A DNA stretch of 64,000 nt from JAEUHQ01 sp964538915 (GTDB lineage Bacteria; Planctomycetota; UBA1135; UBA2386), in contig CAZIFB010000023.1 in NCBI GenBank assembly GCA_964538915.1, positions 7,032 to 71,031 on the forward strand, given 5' to 3'. Position numbers and translations under genes: made by a program. The notes beneath the pieces are model-generated. The model searched no databases. It saw only the letters and a list, made by a program, of their open reading frames with translations, and was not told where the DNA came from. Below are positions 48,724-56,562 of the stretch, piece after piece. Position 1 is the stretch's first letter, and each line of letters begins with the position of its first letter.

Positions 48724-51140
48724 CGGCGGGGCACCGCGGCGAGCGGCCGTCCATCGGCGTCGATGTCGCGATCGACCGCCGCGAGGCACCGCGCGAGATG
48801 CGGATCGCCGTCGCGGCGCAACAGACCGAGCGTCACCGTCGCGAGCTGCGCGAGGACTTCGTCGATGAGCTCGGTGGCGACGCCGTAGAACAGGAAGTTG
48901 ATCGGCGCGAGATCGCCGAGAGCGAGCAGCGTCCGCGTGCGACCCGACGCAAAGCGGAACGTCCAGCGATGGCCGTACACGCGCGCCGTGCGAGGGTCGA
49001 GCAGTTCGCCGACGCCGATCGCGACCGCTTCGCCGCCGATCGTCGGAGCCTCTTCGCGAAGTTTGCCGCCGAACCACGACATCACGTCGCGGAACTCGAC
49101 CTTCTTCGTCGATCCGCTCGCGAGCACGAGCGCGGACTTCGTGCCGTGCAGGAGCCAGCGTTCGACGTCCGCACCCTGCACGACGCTCTGGCCCGTGACG
49201 CCGGTCACGAGATCCACGTCGAGCCACGCATCGCCGACGCCCGCCAGAGTGAGCGCCTCGGGAACGCCGGTGCCCCGTCCCCGCCCGGCCTCGAGGTCGA
49301 CGCCCAGCACCCGCTGCTCGTCGATGCGGGGCAGGAGCGCGCGACAGAGTTCCGAGCCGATCGCGCCGCGCGAGCCGAGAACGAGGCAGGTGCGCCGCGC
49401 CAGGATGCGACCGTCGGCGTTCAGCACGGTCTCGACGGCGTTCAGGATCGACGCGGCGACCTCGCGCGACTCGACCTCGCGCTTCAGCCGCGAGATCGCG
49501 ATCGAGAACGAGGGCAGCGCGAGCCGTCCGTGTGCACGCTCGACCTCGACGAGCCGGTCGAAGCCGTTGCGGGTGTGCTCGACGGTGCCGTGCAGCCGCC
49601 CCGCGAAGACGCTCTCCGCGGGACGCTCGTCGGCGCACGCGTGGCCGAGCGCCGCGGCGAACGCGCGCACGCTGTCACCGCGCAGCATCGCGTCCTGCAC
49701 GACGGGACCGAGGTAACCGCCGTCCTCGACGAGCAGCATGCGCTGCCCTGCGCGTTCGGCGCGGTCGATCTGCGCGAGAAAGGGAACGACGGCCGCGGCC
49801 CGCATCGCCGTCACGTAGGCATGGTCGTTGCCGGCGAGCGCACGTTCGATCGCAGGGGCCTCGTCGAGGCGCGAATACGCGTGCGAAGGGCGATAGCGGC
49901 CCTCGACACGATCGGCCGCCGGAACGTGCACGAGCGCCAGCGCGCGGAACTCGTCGGGCGGCAGGTCGAGCACGGCGTCGAGGTAACTCGCCGGTGGCTC
50001 GCCCGCGTACGACACGAACAAGCAGCAGAGGTCGCGGCACCCGAGGGCACGCAGGGCACCGATCAGCCCGACGACCTCGGCCGTCATGTGGTGCACCAGG
50101 AAGACCGGCGTCGCGCGCAACGGCGCGTCGGCGTTCGCATCGACCACCGCCCGCAGCGCGGGCATGCGCTGCAGGAACGCGTCGACGTCGGGACACTCAC
50201 GGCGCTGACCGATCGACAGCTCGAGCACACGTCCGAGCTGCGCCAGGTCGAGGAACACCGGGATCGCTCCGGTGTCGATCCGCACGACCTCGCGGGCCGC
50301 GAGCAGGCGGCGCACGTTCTGGTCCTCGAGCGCGAGCAGCACGCGCTTCACCCGATCGGTGATCTCGGACGGCGCGCTGTCGATGAGCATCGACACGGCG
50401 CTCTCCGGCCACTGGATCGACACCCGCTGGATCGCGGAGAGACCCGCCTGGTCGAACTGGCGGAAGAGATGGCTGTGCGGACTCCGGCTCTCGACGAACG
50501 AACGGCGGCCGCGTTCGGCCTCGCGGCGCAGTGCCTCCGCCCACGTCTCCGCGATGCGGGTCGAACCGGCGATGAAGTGGCGGTCCTCCGCGTCCGCGAC
50601 CGGCACGTGCGCGATGCGGGCGATGTCGATGCATCCGACCGCACCGCAGTCGACCGTGAGCCGCAGACCGGCGGCGGCGGCGGCGCTCGACGGCAGGTGT
50701 TCGAGCACGACGCGGCGTCGGCCGTTCGTGCCGCTGAACTCCGCGACGAGCGCCCGCGACGACGACCGATCGGCCGGCAGGAGCGCATCGCGATAGCGCT
50801 GCCGCTGCAGGCTGCCCAGCACTGCGCGCAGGTGCATCTCGAGGAGGTCGGGCCGAGCCACGAACTCGGCGACCAGCGCCGGTTGCACCACGAGGTGAAC
50901 GACCTCGATGCCGAACACCTCGACCAGTTCGGGCGTCTCGCGTGCGCGGAGGCGGCGTTCGATCGCTGCGTCGGGGCGCTCGCTGCGGGCGCGCACACCG
51001 ATCATCTCGGCGAGCGCACGCGACAACACCGACAGGCCGTGCATGACGGCGAGCGAACCGACGGCGAGGACCCAGGTGCCGTCGTGGCGTTCGAGCGGCG
51101 GGCCGATCGAGGTTTCGAGGCGGGCAGGGGCGTCGTTCAT
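48720..51140 (-). CDS. Protein with an S-adenosylhomocysteine-hydrolase-like C-terminal half and a novel N-terminal extension (806 aa)
   Basis: Residues 325-806 follow the adenosylhomocysteinase fold in order: MPALR near 326, HHMTAEVVGLIGALRALG (H351 equals His55 of human SAHH), EDGGYL (D473 equals Asp131), HGTVEHT (His522 where SAHH has the catalytic Glu156), LPSFSIAISRLKRE (K553 equals Lys186, E557 at Asp190) and the NAD-binding LGSRGAIGSE plus acidic D615. The NDS adenosine-binding motif is not kept. Residues 1-320 have no family I recognise. Probably an NAD-dependent, 3-keto-chemistry enzyme acting on something other than SAH. ATGA overlaps with both neighbours in the galK-like/ADH/GH78 operon. 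Confidence 0.78.
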   Translation of the reverse strand: MNDAPARLETSIGPPLERHDGTWVLAVGSLAVMHGLSVLSRALAEMIGVRARSERPDAAIERRLRARETPELVEVFGIEVVHLVVQPALVAEFVARPDLLEMHLRAVLGSLQRQRYRDALLPADRSSSRALVAEFSGTNGRRRVVLEHLPSSAAAAAGLRLTVDCGAVGCIDIARIAHVPVADAEDRHFIAGSTRIAETWAEALRREAERGRRSFVESRSPHSHLFRQFDQAGLSAIQRVSIQWPESAVSMLIDSAPSEITDRVKRVLLALEDQNVRRLLAAREVVRIDTGAIPVFLDLAQLGRVLELSIGQRRECPDVDAFLQRMPALRAVVDANADAPLRATPVFLVHHMTAEVVGLIGALRALGCRDLCCLFVSYAGEPPASYLDAVLDLPPDEFRALALVHVPAADRVEGRYRPSHAYSRLDEAPAIERALAGNDHAYVTAMRAAAVVPFLAQIDRAERAGQRMLLVEDGGYLGPVVQDAMLRGDSVRAFAAALGHACADERPAESVFAGRLHGTVEHTRNGFDRLVEVERAHGRLALPSFSIAISRLKREVESREVAASILNAVETVLNADGRILARRTCLVLGSRGAIGSELCRALLPRIDEQRVLGVDLEAGRGRGTGVPEALTLAGVGDAWLDVDLVTGVTGQSVVQGADVERWLLHGTKSALVLASGSTKKVEFRDVMSWFGGKLREEAPTIGGEAVAIGVGELLDPRTARVYGHRWTFRFASGRTRTLLALGDLAPINFLFYGVATELIDEVLAQLATVTLGLLRRDGDPHLARCLAAVDRDIDADGRPLAAVPRR

Positions 51141-52585
51141 GGCCGCCCTCCGTCCGAATCCTCGTGCTCCACCACCGCCTTGATGCATGCGCGCGAACCG
51201 GCGACGGCGAACGCGCGCGCGAGGTCGGCCGCGGCGAAGCGATGCGTGACGAGCCGTTCGCCGATGCGTCGCAGATCCGCGTCCGCCGCGAGCAGTTCCA
51301 GCGCACGACGGAAGTCGCCGCAGCGCGAACTCGACAACACGAGGCCGCGCGCGACAACGGCCTGCAGCAGTTCCGAACCGGCGACCTCCGCCGTGGGCGT
51401 CACCAGGACGGTGCCGCGCGGCCTCACCAGCGACCGCTCGTCGCCCGCACGGGGCCTGATCGCCGCGTCGACCTCGGCGGCGTTCCCCGCCACGGCGACG
51501 GTGGCGCGCGGCAGACCCGTGGTCTCGCGGTCGAACTCCACGGCAAGGGCCGCCGCATCGCGTCCGGCGCGGACGTCCGCGGTCGCGGCGAGCCACGCGG
51601 GCGGCGGCGATGCGGCGAGCCACGCGATGCGCGGGCGCCCGCCGATCGCGAGCTGCTGCCACTCGGACGCACCGGGCGCGGGCGGCCGATCCGGGAAGCG
51701 CGCGATCGAGAGTTCGTCGACGACGAGCGCCGTGAGGTTCGCGAGCCCGCACGACACGCGACCGTGCGTCGACTTCAGGTGGACTTCACGGCGCGCGATG
51801 CGCACCGCGGTCGGGAGGCCCTCGGGGTTGCCCGTCGTGTCGATCACGACGTCGCACGACGCCTCGGGCACGCCACCGGCGGCGAGCACGTGCACTTCGT
51901 CCGCGCCGCAGGCCGTCGCGAGTTCGCGCAACGACGGATCGCGCACGAAGGCCACGACGGAGAAGTCCGCGCCCGCGCGGCGGCGCTCCGCACGCACACC
52001 GGCCAGCGCCGCGACGACGAGCATGCCGAGGCGGCGCGGTCCGAGCACGGCGATGCGGTCACCTGCGCGCGGAGCGATCGAATCGACGGCGTGCAACGCA
52101 GCGGCGAAGGGCTCGACGAGCACCGCAGCGGTGTCCGGCACCACGTCCGGCACTTCGAGGCACGCGTCGACCGGCGCGAGCAGCCAGGGACCGAAGCCGC
52201 CCGGCAGGCCGTGGATGCCGAGCGTCAGTCGATCGGGGCAGTGTGTGTGCAGCCCGGCGCGGCAGAACGCACACTCGGCGACGCCGCGAGCGTGGTGGGA
52301 CGCGTTGATCTCCACCACGTACCGGCGACCGGCGTCGTCGCGCGCGATCACTTCGTGGCCGGTGACCTGCGGCAGCGGGAACGGCAGGTGGTGCCGGGCG
52401 AGATCGGTCGAACAGACACCGCACTGACGCGTCCGCAACAGCCGGTAGCCGGGGCCGAGTTCGAGCACGACCGCGCCGTCGCGCTGCACCGTCCAGCCGC
52501 GGTCGTTGCCGCGCAGCCGATAGTGCGCCGGCACGAACGTCGTGTCCTGCCGGTAGTCCAGGGCGTCGAACTCCACGGTGGTCAT
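51137..52585 (-). CDS. Zinc-containing medium-chain alcohol dehydrogenase (482 aa)
   Basis: MDR fold: catalytic zinc site from CGVCSTDLARH, GHEV and the Glu in VEPFAAALHAVD; a reduced structural-zinc loop CAFCRAGLHTHC with three Cys instead of four; nucleotide-binding region IAVLGPRRLGM. It is about 130 residues longer than ordinary MDRs, with an insert of unknown role around residues 290-400. Oxidises or reduces a hydroxyl, perhaps of the sugar handled by the same operon. Its ATG at 52585 overlaps the galactokinase-like stop by 4 bp and its stop overlaps the next start by 4 bp. Confidence 0.87.
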   Translation of the reverse strand: MTTVEFDALDYRQDTTFVPAHYRLRGNDRGWTVQRDGAVVLELGPGYRLLRTRQCGVCSTDLARHHLPFPLPQVTGHEVIARDDAGRRYVVEINASHHARGVAECAFCRAGLHTHCPDRLTLGIHGLPGGFGPWLLAPVDACLEVPDVVPDTAAVLVEPFAAALHAVDSIAPRAGDRIAVLGPRRLGMLVVAALAGVRAERRRAGADFSVVAFVRDPSLRELATACGADEVHVLAAGGVPEASCDVVIDTTGNPEGLPTAVRIARREVHLKSTHGRVSCGLANLTALVVDELSIARFPDRPPAPGASEWQQLAIGGRPRIAWLAASPPPAWLAATADVRAGRDAAALAVEFDRETTGLPRATVAVAGNAAEVDAAIRPRAGDERSLVRPRGTVLVTPTAEVAGSELLQAVVARGLVLSSSRCGDFRRALELLAADADLRRIGERLVTHRFAAADLARAFAVAGSRACIKAVVEHEDSDGGRP

Positions 52586-53766
52586 CCGATCTCTCCCGGG
52601 CCGTTGCCGATGCGGAGGACGTCGAACGCCGGGTGCACACCGAAGCGCGCCTCGAACGCCTCGCCGACGCGGCGGCCGACCGACGCCGACGAACCGGGGC
52701 GCAGCAGCGCGATCGCACATCCGCCGAAACCGGCGCCGGTGAGCCGCGCGCCGAAAACGCCGTCGCACCCGCGCGCCGCGTCCGTGATGACGTCGAGTTC
52801 GTCGCAGCTCACGTCGAAGTCCGCGGCCGTCGAGCGATGGCTCGCGTCGAGCTGGGCACCGAGCGTCGCGTAGTCGTGGCGACGCAACGCGGCGACCGCG
52901 AACGCCGTGCGTTCCATCTCGGTGACGACGTGGCGCGCACGACGGAACGACACTTCGTCCATGGCTTCGCGGCTCGATTCGAGTTCGGCCAGCGAATACG
53001 AGGCGAGGTGCGGCAGGTCGCGAACGTGCGTGCGCAGGATCTCGTGGGCGGTCGCACACTGGGCGACCCGCTCGTTGAAGCCGCTCTTGGCCAGGTGCCG
53101 CGGCTTCTTCGTGTCCATCACGAGCACTTCGCAGGCCTGCGGATCGAAGGGCACGTGCTCCCACCGCGGCCCCGCACAGCGCAGCAACAGCACCTGGCCG
53201 GCCCGCCCGAGCGCCGACGCGAACTGGTCCATGATGCCGCAGCGGACGCCGACGAACCCCGTCTCCGCGCGGTGCGCGATCAAGGCGAGCTGCTGGCGAT
53301 CCAGCCGGGTGTCGTGCAGTGCGTCGAGCGCGAGCGCGGTGACCACTTCGATCGCCGCGGACGACGACAGGCCGGAAGCCATCGGCACGTCGCCGCCGAA
53401 GACGACGTCCATGCCCTTCGTGACACCGGTGCGTTGCTGGAAGCCGTGCCACACGCCGATGGGATACGCCGCCCACCCCCACTCCGAACGCATGCGCCGG
53501 CCCACCGCCGCGACGTCGAGGTCCACGGCGAGCTGCTGGTCCAGGCTGCGCAGCCGCAGGCGACCGTCGGCGCGCGCAACCGCCGCTGCGTAGATGCCCC
53601 GGTCGACCGCCATCGGGAGCACGTCACCGCCGTTGTAGTCGAGGTGCGCACCGACCAGGTTGATGCGCCCGGGTGCGAAGAAGCATCGCGGCAGCGCCCC
53701 GCCGAACTCACCGCGAAAGCGCCCGACGACGGCATCGAGCAGGGCGGGTCGCGTGGGGACGGACAT
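52582..53766 (-). CDS. GHMP sugar kinase, galactokinase-like (394 aa)
   Basis: Phosphorylates a sugar at C1 or a similar position. GHMP motifs: PGRINLVGAHLDYNGG near residue 33, GLSSSAA (132-138) for ATP and CGIMDQF (C176-F182) with the catalytic Asp180, and LTGAGFGGC late in the chain. Compared with true galactokinases (GEHTDYN) the substrate-contact Glu is Ala40 and Thr is Leu42, which argues for a different sugar. First gene of the operon, reading into ADH, the SAHH-like protein and GH78 with ATGA overlaps throughout. ATG at 53766; a divergent parvulin gene starts 125 bp away. Confidence 0.85.
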   Translation of the reverse strand: MSVPTRPALLDAVVGRFRGEFGGALPRCFFAPGRINLVGAHLDYNGGDVLPMAVDRGIYAAAVARADGRLRLRSLDQQLAVDLDVAAVGRRMRSEWGWAAYPIGVWHGFQQRTGVTKGMDVVFGGDVPMASGLSSSAAIEVVTALALDALHDTRLDRQQLALIAHRAETGFVGVRCGIMDQFASALGRAGQVLLLRCAGPRWEHVPFDPQACEVLVMDTKKPRHLAKSGFNERVAQCATAHEILRTHVRDLPHLASYSLAELESSREAMDEVSFRRARHVVTEMERTAFAVAALRRHDYATLGAQLDASHRSTAADFDVSCDELDVITDAARGCDGVFGARLTGAGFGGCAIALLRPGSSASVGRRVGEAFEARFGVHPAFDVLRIGNGPGEIG

Positions 53767-53891
53767 GGACGAACCATCGAACTGGTGCGCAGCGTCCCGC
53801 GCAAGCCATGCCATCGCCCGATGCGGGCGCGGCTCGTTCCGGGAATGCCCGCGTAACGGCGTCGTGCGGGCGGGCTATACCTTGGGTGCGT

Positions 53892-54977
53892 ATGCCGAAG
53901 CTCTCGCTGACGACGATCACCGCCTTCCTGCTGCCGTTCTCCGTCGCCGTCGCGCAGGACACTCCCGCGCAGGAAACTCCCGCGCCATCGGCGGCAGCCC
54001 CCGCCCAGGCGCCGCACCACGTCGTTCGCCGTTTCCCGCAGGACCGCGACGTCACGATCGCGATCGTCGGCACGCGCGCGCTCTCGCTCGGCGATCTCGT
54101 CGATCACATCGACGCGAAGCACTACCCGGGCTTCCGCAAGGCCATGGAGACGCGGCCCGAGTTCCAGCGCATGCTGCAGTCCGACCTGATCGCGCCATGG
54201 GTGCGCCAGTTCGTGGACATCGAGGCGCTCCGGCAGACGGCGAAGCAGAAGGTCGACGAAGAGAAGCTGATCGCCGCGCAGAGTGCCGCGCTGAAGAACA
54301 TGTTCCAGGGCTGGCTCGACTCCTACATCAACGAAGCCCGGTCGAAGGGTCGCCCCGACCCGTCGCAGCGCACGGTGAACGTGCTGCTCTCGGACTTCCA
54401 GCTCCGCAACGGCCTCGCGGCGGAGATGCAGGGCTGGCTCGACTACCTGGAGCCCGACGACTACTCGCGCGGCCAGTTGCAGAAGTTCTTCACGGAGCAC
54501 GCGCGCTACTTCGGTGGCCGCGTGAACATCCGGCACATCCTCGTGCAGAACCGCGACGCCGGCACGGGCATCCTGCTGACGGAGGAGGGTGTCGCCCGCG
54601 CCGCCGCCCGGCTGGCCGACATCAAGGGCCGCCTGCTCAGGGACGGTTCCAACTTCGAGGAACTCGCCCGTCTCTACTCCGACGACACGAAGACGGCCCA
54701 GCAGGGCGGTGAGTTGAAGGGCATCCTGCGTTTCGACGATCGTCTGCCCGCGCCGCTCTGCCGCGCGGCGTGGATGCTCGAGGACGGCCAGATGAGCGAC
54801 GTCGTCGAGACGCAGTACGGCTGGCACCTCGTGAAGCGCGTCGACTTCGACCAGAACATGTTCATCCTCTTCACCGACGACGCGATCCCGACGATCCGCG
54901 ACGTGATGCACCGAGCCAGGCAGGAAGAGCGGCTCTTCGCGGCGCGCCACGACACCGAGCGGCAGCTGATGCTCTGA
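53892..54977 (+). CDS. Periplasmic parvulin-type peptidyl-prolyl isomerase, SurA/PpiC-like (361 aa)
   Basis: Signal peptide at about residues 1-22, Pro/Ala-rich linker, then a SurA-like helical N-domain with FQRMLQSDLIAPWV and MFQGWLDSYINEA. The parvulin domain begins RVNIRHILVQNRDAG and runs through ELARLYSDD, GGELKGILRFDDRL, VETQYGWHLVKR. Assists folding of exported proteins. A TATACC box (53876-53881) ends 10 nt before the ATG, so the transcript may be nearly leaderless. Convergent DUF1294 gene follows. Confidence 0.9.
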   Translation: MPKLSLTTITAFLLPFSVAVAQDTPAQETPAPSAAAPAQAPHHVVRRFPQDRDVTIAIVGTRALSLGDLVDHIDAKHYPGFRKAMETRPEFQRMLQSDLIAPWVRQFVDIEALRQTAKQKVDEEKLIAAQSAALKNMFQGWLDSYINEARSKGRPDPSQRTVNVLLSDFQLRNGLAAEMQGWLDYLEPDDYSRGQLQKFFTEHARYFGGRVNIRHILVQNRDAGTGILLTEEGVARAAARLADIKGRLLRDGSNFEELARLYSDDTKTAQQGGELKGILRFDDRLPAPLCRAAWMLEDGQMSDVVETQYGWHLVKRVDFDQNMFILFTDDAIPTIRDVMHRARQEERLFAARHDTERQLML

Positions 54978-54991
54978 ACGACGCGGTCCCG

Positions 54992-55267
54992 TCAGCCGGC
55001 GCGCACCGACCACCACACGAGCAACCACGTCGGGTTGAGCACGGACCACAGCACGGCCCACCGCCGGAACGGCTGCTTCACGGTCTTGTGGCGGAACCAC
55101 GACATCGCGAGCCACGCGCCCAGGAGGCCGCCGAGCCCGATGCACCACAACAGCGTCCGCTCCGGCACGCGCCGGCCTTCACCGCGACTGCGCCACTTGT
55201 CGAAGCCGTAGAGCAGCAGCGTCACGACGTTGCCGACGATCCACAGCGACCAGAGCAGTTGCAGCAT
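54992..55267 (-). CDS. DUF1294 small membrane protein (91 aa)
   Basis: Two or three hydrophobic segments. Matches the DUF1294 pattern: YGFDKWRSR, RRVPERTLLWCIGLGGLLGAWLA and FRHKTVKQPFR. Function unknown; DUF1294 proteins sit in the inner membrane. The ATG at 55267 gives the usual short N-terminus; a TTG at 55303 would add 12 residues. Confidence 0.85.
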   Translation of the reverse strand: MLQLLWSLWIVGNVVTLLLYGFDKWRSRGEGRRVPERTLLWCIGLGGLLGAWLAMSWFRHKTVKQPFRRWAVLWSVLNPTWLLVWWSVRAG

Positions 55268-55289
55268 CGCCGCGATGATGCACGCGCCG

Positions 55290-55319
55290 TTCGCGGGTGA
55301 CAACGCAGCGCACTAGACT
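55290..55319 (+). promoter_or_regulatory. Candidate promoter for threonine dehydratase
   Basis: TTCGCG (55290-55295), 18-bp spacer, TAGACT (55314-55319), 11 nt before the ATG. The transcript would have almost no leader. By eye; the -35 match is weak. Confidence 0.3.
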
Positions 55320-55330
55320 CCGCGCTCCCC

Positions 55331-56539
55331 ATGCAGGTCACCGCGCAAGACGTCGCCAGCGCCTTCCTCGCGATCCAGAATCACGTGCAGCGGACACCGA
55401 CGGTCGCGGCGCCGCGACTCGGGGAGATGCTGGGATGTCGGCTGTTCCTGAAGCTCGAGAACCTGCAGTTCACCGGCTCGTTCAAGGACCGCGGGAGTTG
55501 CCTCAAGCTCCAGCGACTCGCGCAGGCGAACGATCCGCCGGCAGGCGTGGTCGCCGCGTCGGCCGGCAACCACGCCCAGGGCGTCGCGTACCACGCGCGC
55601 CGGCTCGGCCTTCCCGCGGCGATCGTGATGCCGCAGACGACGCCGTTCTCGAAGGTCGAGCGCACGGAGGCTCTCGGCGCCGAAGTGCTGCTGCGCGGCG
55701 AGTCGGTGGCCGAGTCGACGACGTACGCCCAGGAACTCGCGCGGCAGCGCAACTTCGCGTTCGTGCACCCGTACGACGATCCGGTCGTCGTCGCGGGCCA
55801 GGGCACGGTCGCGCTCGAGATGCTCGAGGACCGCCCCGAGATCGACACGCTCGTCGTGCCGATCGGCGGCGGCGGCCTCTGCAGCGGGATGGCGATCTGG
55901 GGCAAGCACGTGAAGCCGGCGATGCGCGTCTACGGCGTGCAGACCGAGATGTGCCCGTCGATGCGAGCGGCGATCCGCGGCGAACCGATGCCCGCGTTGC
56001 GAACGCACACGCTGGCGGACGGCATCGCGGTGAAGACGCCCGGCGTGGTGACGCAGGAGATCCTGAAGGCGCTCGTCGACGACGTCCTGCTCGTCGACGA
56101 GGTCGACATCGAGACCGCGGTGCAGACCCTGATCGCGCAGCAGAAGGTCGTCGCGGAGGGCGCCGGTGCGGCGGGTTTCGCGGCGCTGCAGAAGCACGCC
56201 GGGTTCTTCCGCGATCGCACCGTCGGCGTCGTGATCTGCGGCGGCAACATCGATCGGCGCATGCTGTCGACGGTGCTGCTGCGCGGGCTGAAGCGCGACG
56301 GCAAGGTCGCGAAGCTGCGCATATCCATCCACGACGTTCCGGGCGTGCTCGCCCGCGTGACGCAGATGATCGGTGCCGCGGGCGCCGACATCATCGACAT
56401 CGAGCACCAGCGGCTGTTCAACAACCTGGCACCGCGCCAGGCCGAACTGGACGTCGTGATGGAGACGCGCGGCAAGGCGCACGTCGACCAGATCCTTCTG
56501 ACCCTCGAAGCGGCGGGCTTCCCGGCGCACGCGCTCTAG
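55331..56539 (+). CDS. ilvA: Threonine ammonia-lyase (dehydratase) with C-terminal ACT domain
   Basis: PLP enzyme that deaminates L-threonine (or serine) to 2-oxobutyrate, feeding isoleucine synthesis. PLP lysine in SFKDRG (K52); PLP-binding VVAASAGNHAQGVA, VPIGGGGLCSG and CGGNID. The last 75 residues are one ACT domain (ISIHDVPGVLARVTQMI) that binds a feedback effector such as isoleucine. 402 aa, the one-ACT type. It overlaps no gene; the DNA methylase starts 23 bp after the stop, same strand. Confidence 0.95.
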   Translation: MQVTAQDVASAFLAIQNHVQRTPTVAAPRLGEMLGCRLFLKLENLQFTGSFKDRGSCLKLQRLAQANDPPAGVVAASAGNHAQGVAYHARRLGLPAAIVMPQTTPFSKVERTEALGAEVLLRGESVAESTTYAQELARQRNFAFVHPYDDPVVVAGQGTVALEMLEDRPEIDTLVVPIGGGGLCSGMAIWGKHVKPAMRVYGVQTEMCPSMRAAIRGEPMPALRTHTLADGIAVKTPGVVTQEILKALVDDVLLVDEVDIETAVQTLIAQQKVVAEGAGAAGFAALQKHAGFFRDRTVGVVICGGNIDRRMLSTVLLRGLKRDGKVAKLRISIHDVPGVLARVTQMIGAAGADIIDIEHQRLFNNLAPRQAELDVVMETRGKAHVDQILLTLEAAGFPAHAL

Positions 56540-56562
56540 GCGCTGCCGTCGCGATCCGTACG

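Noticed and set aside
48225..52427. Plus-strand open frame of 1400 codons
   Set aside because: Antisense to GH78, SAHH-like and ADH genes; no recognisable domain and an extreme amino-acid composition.
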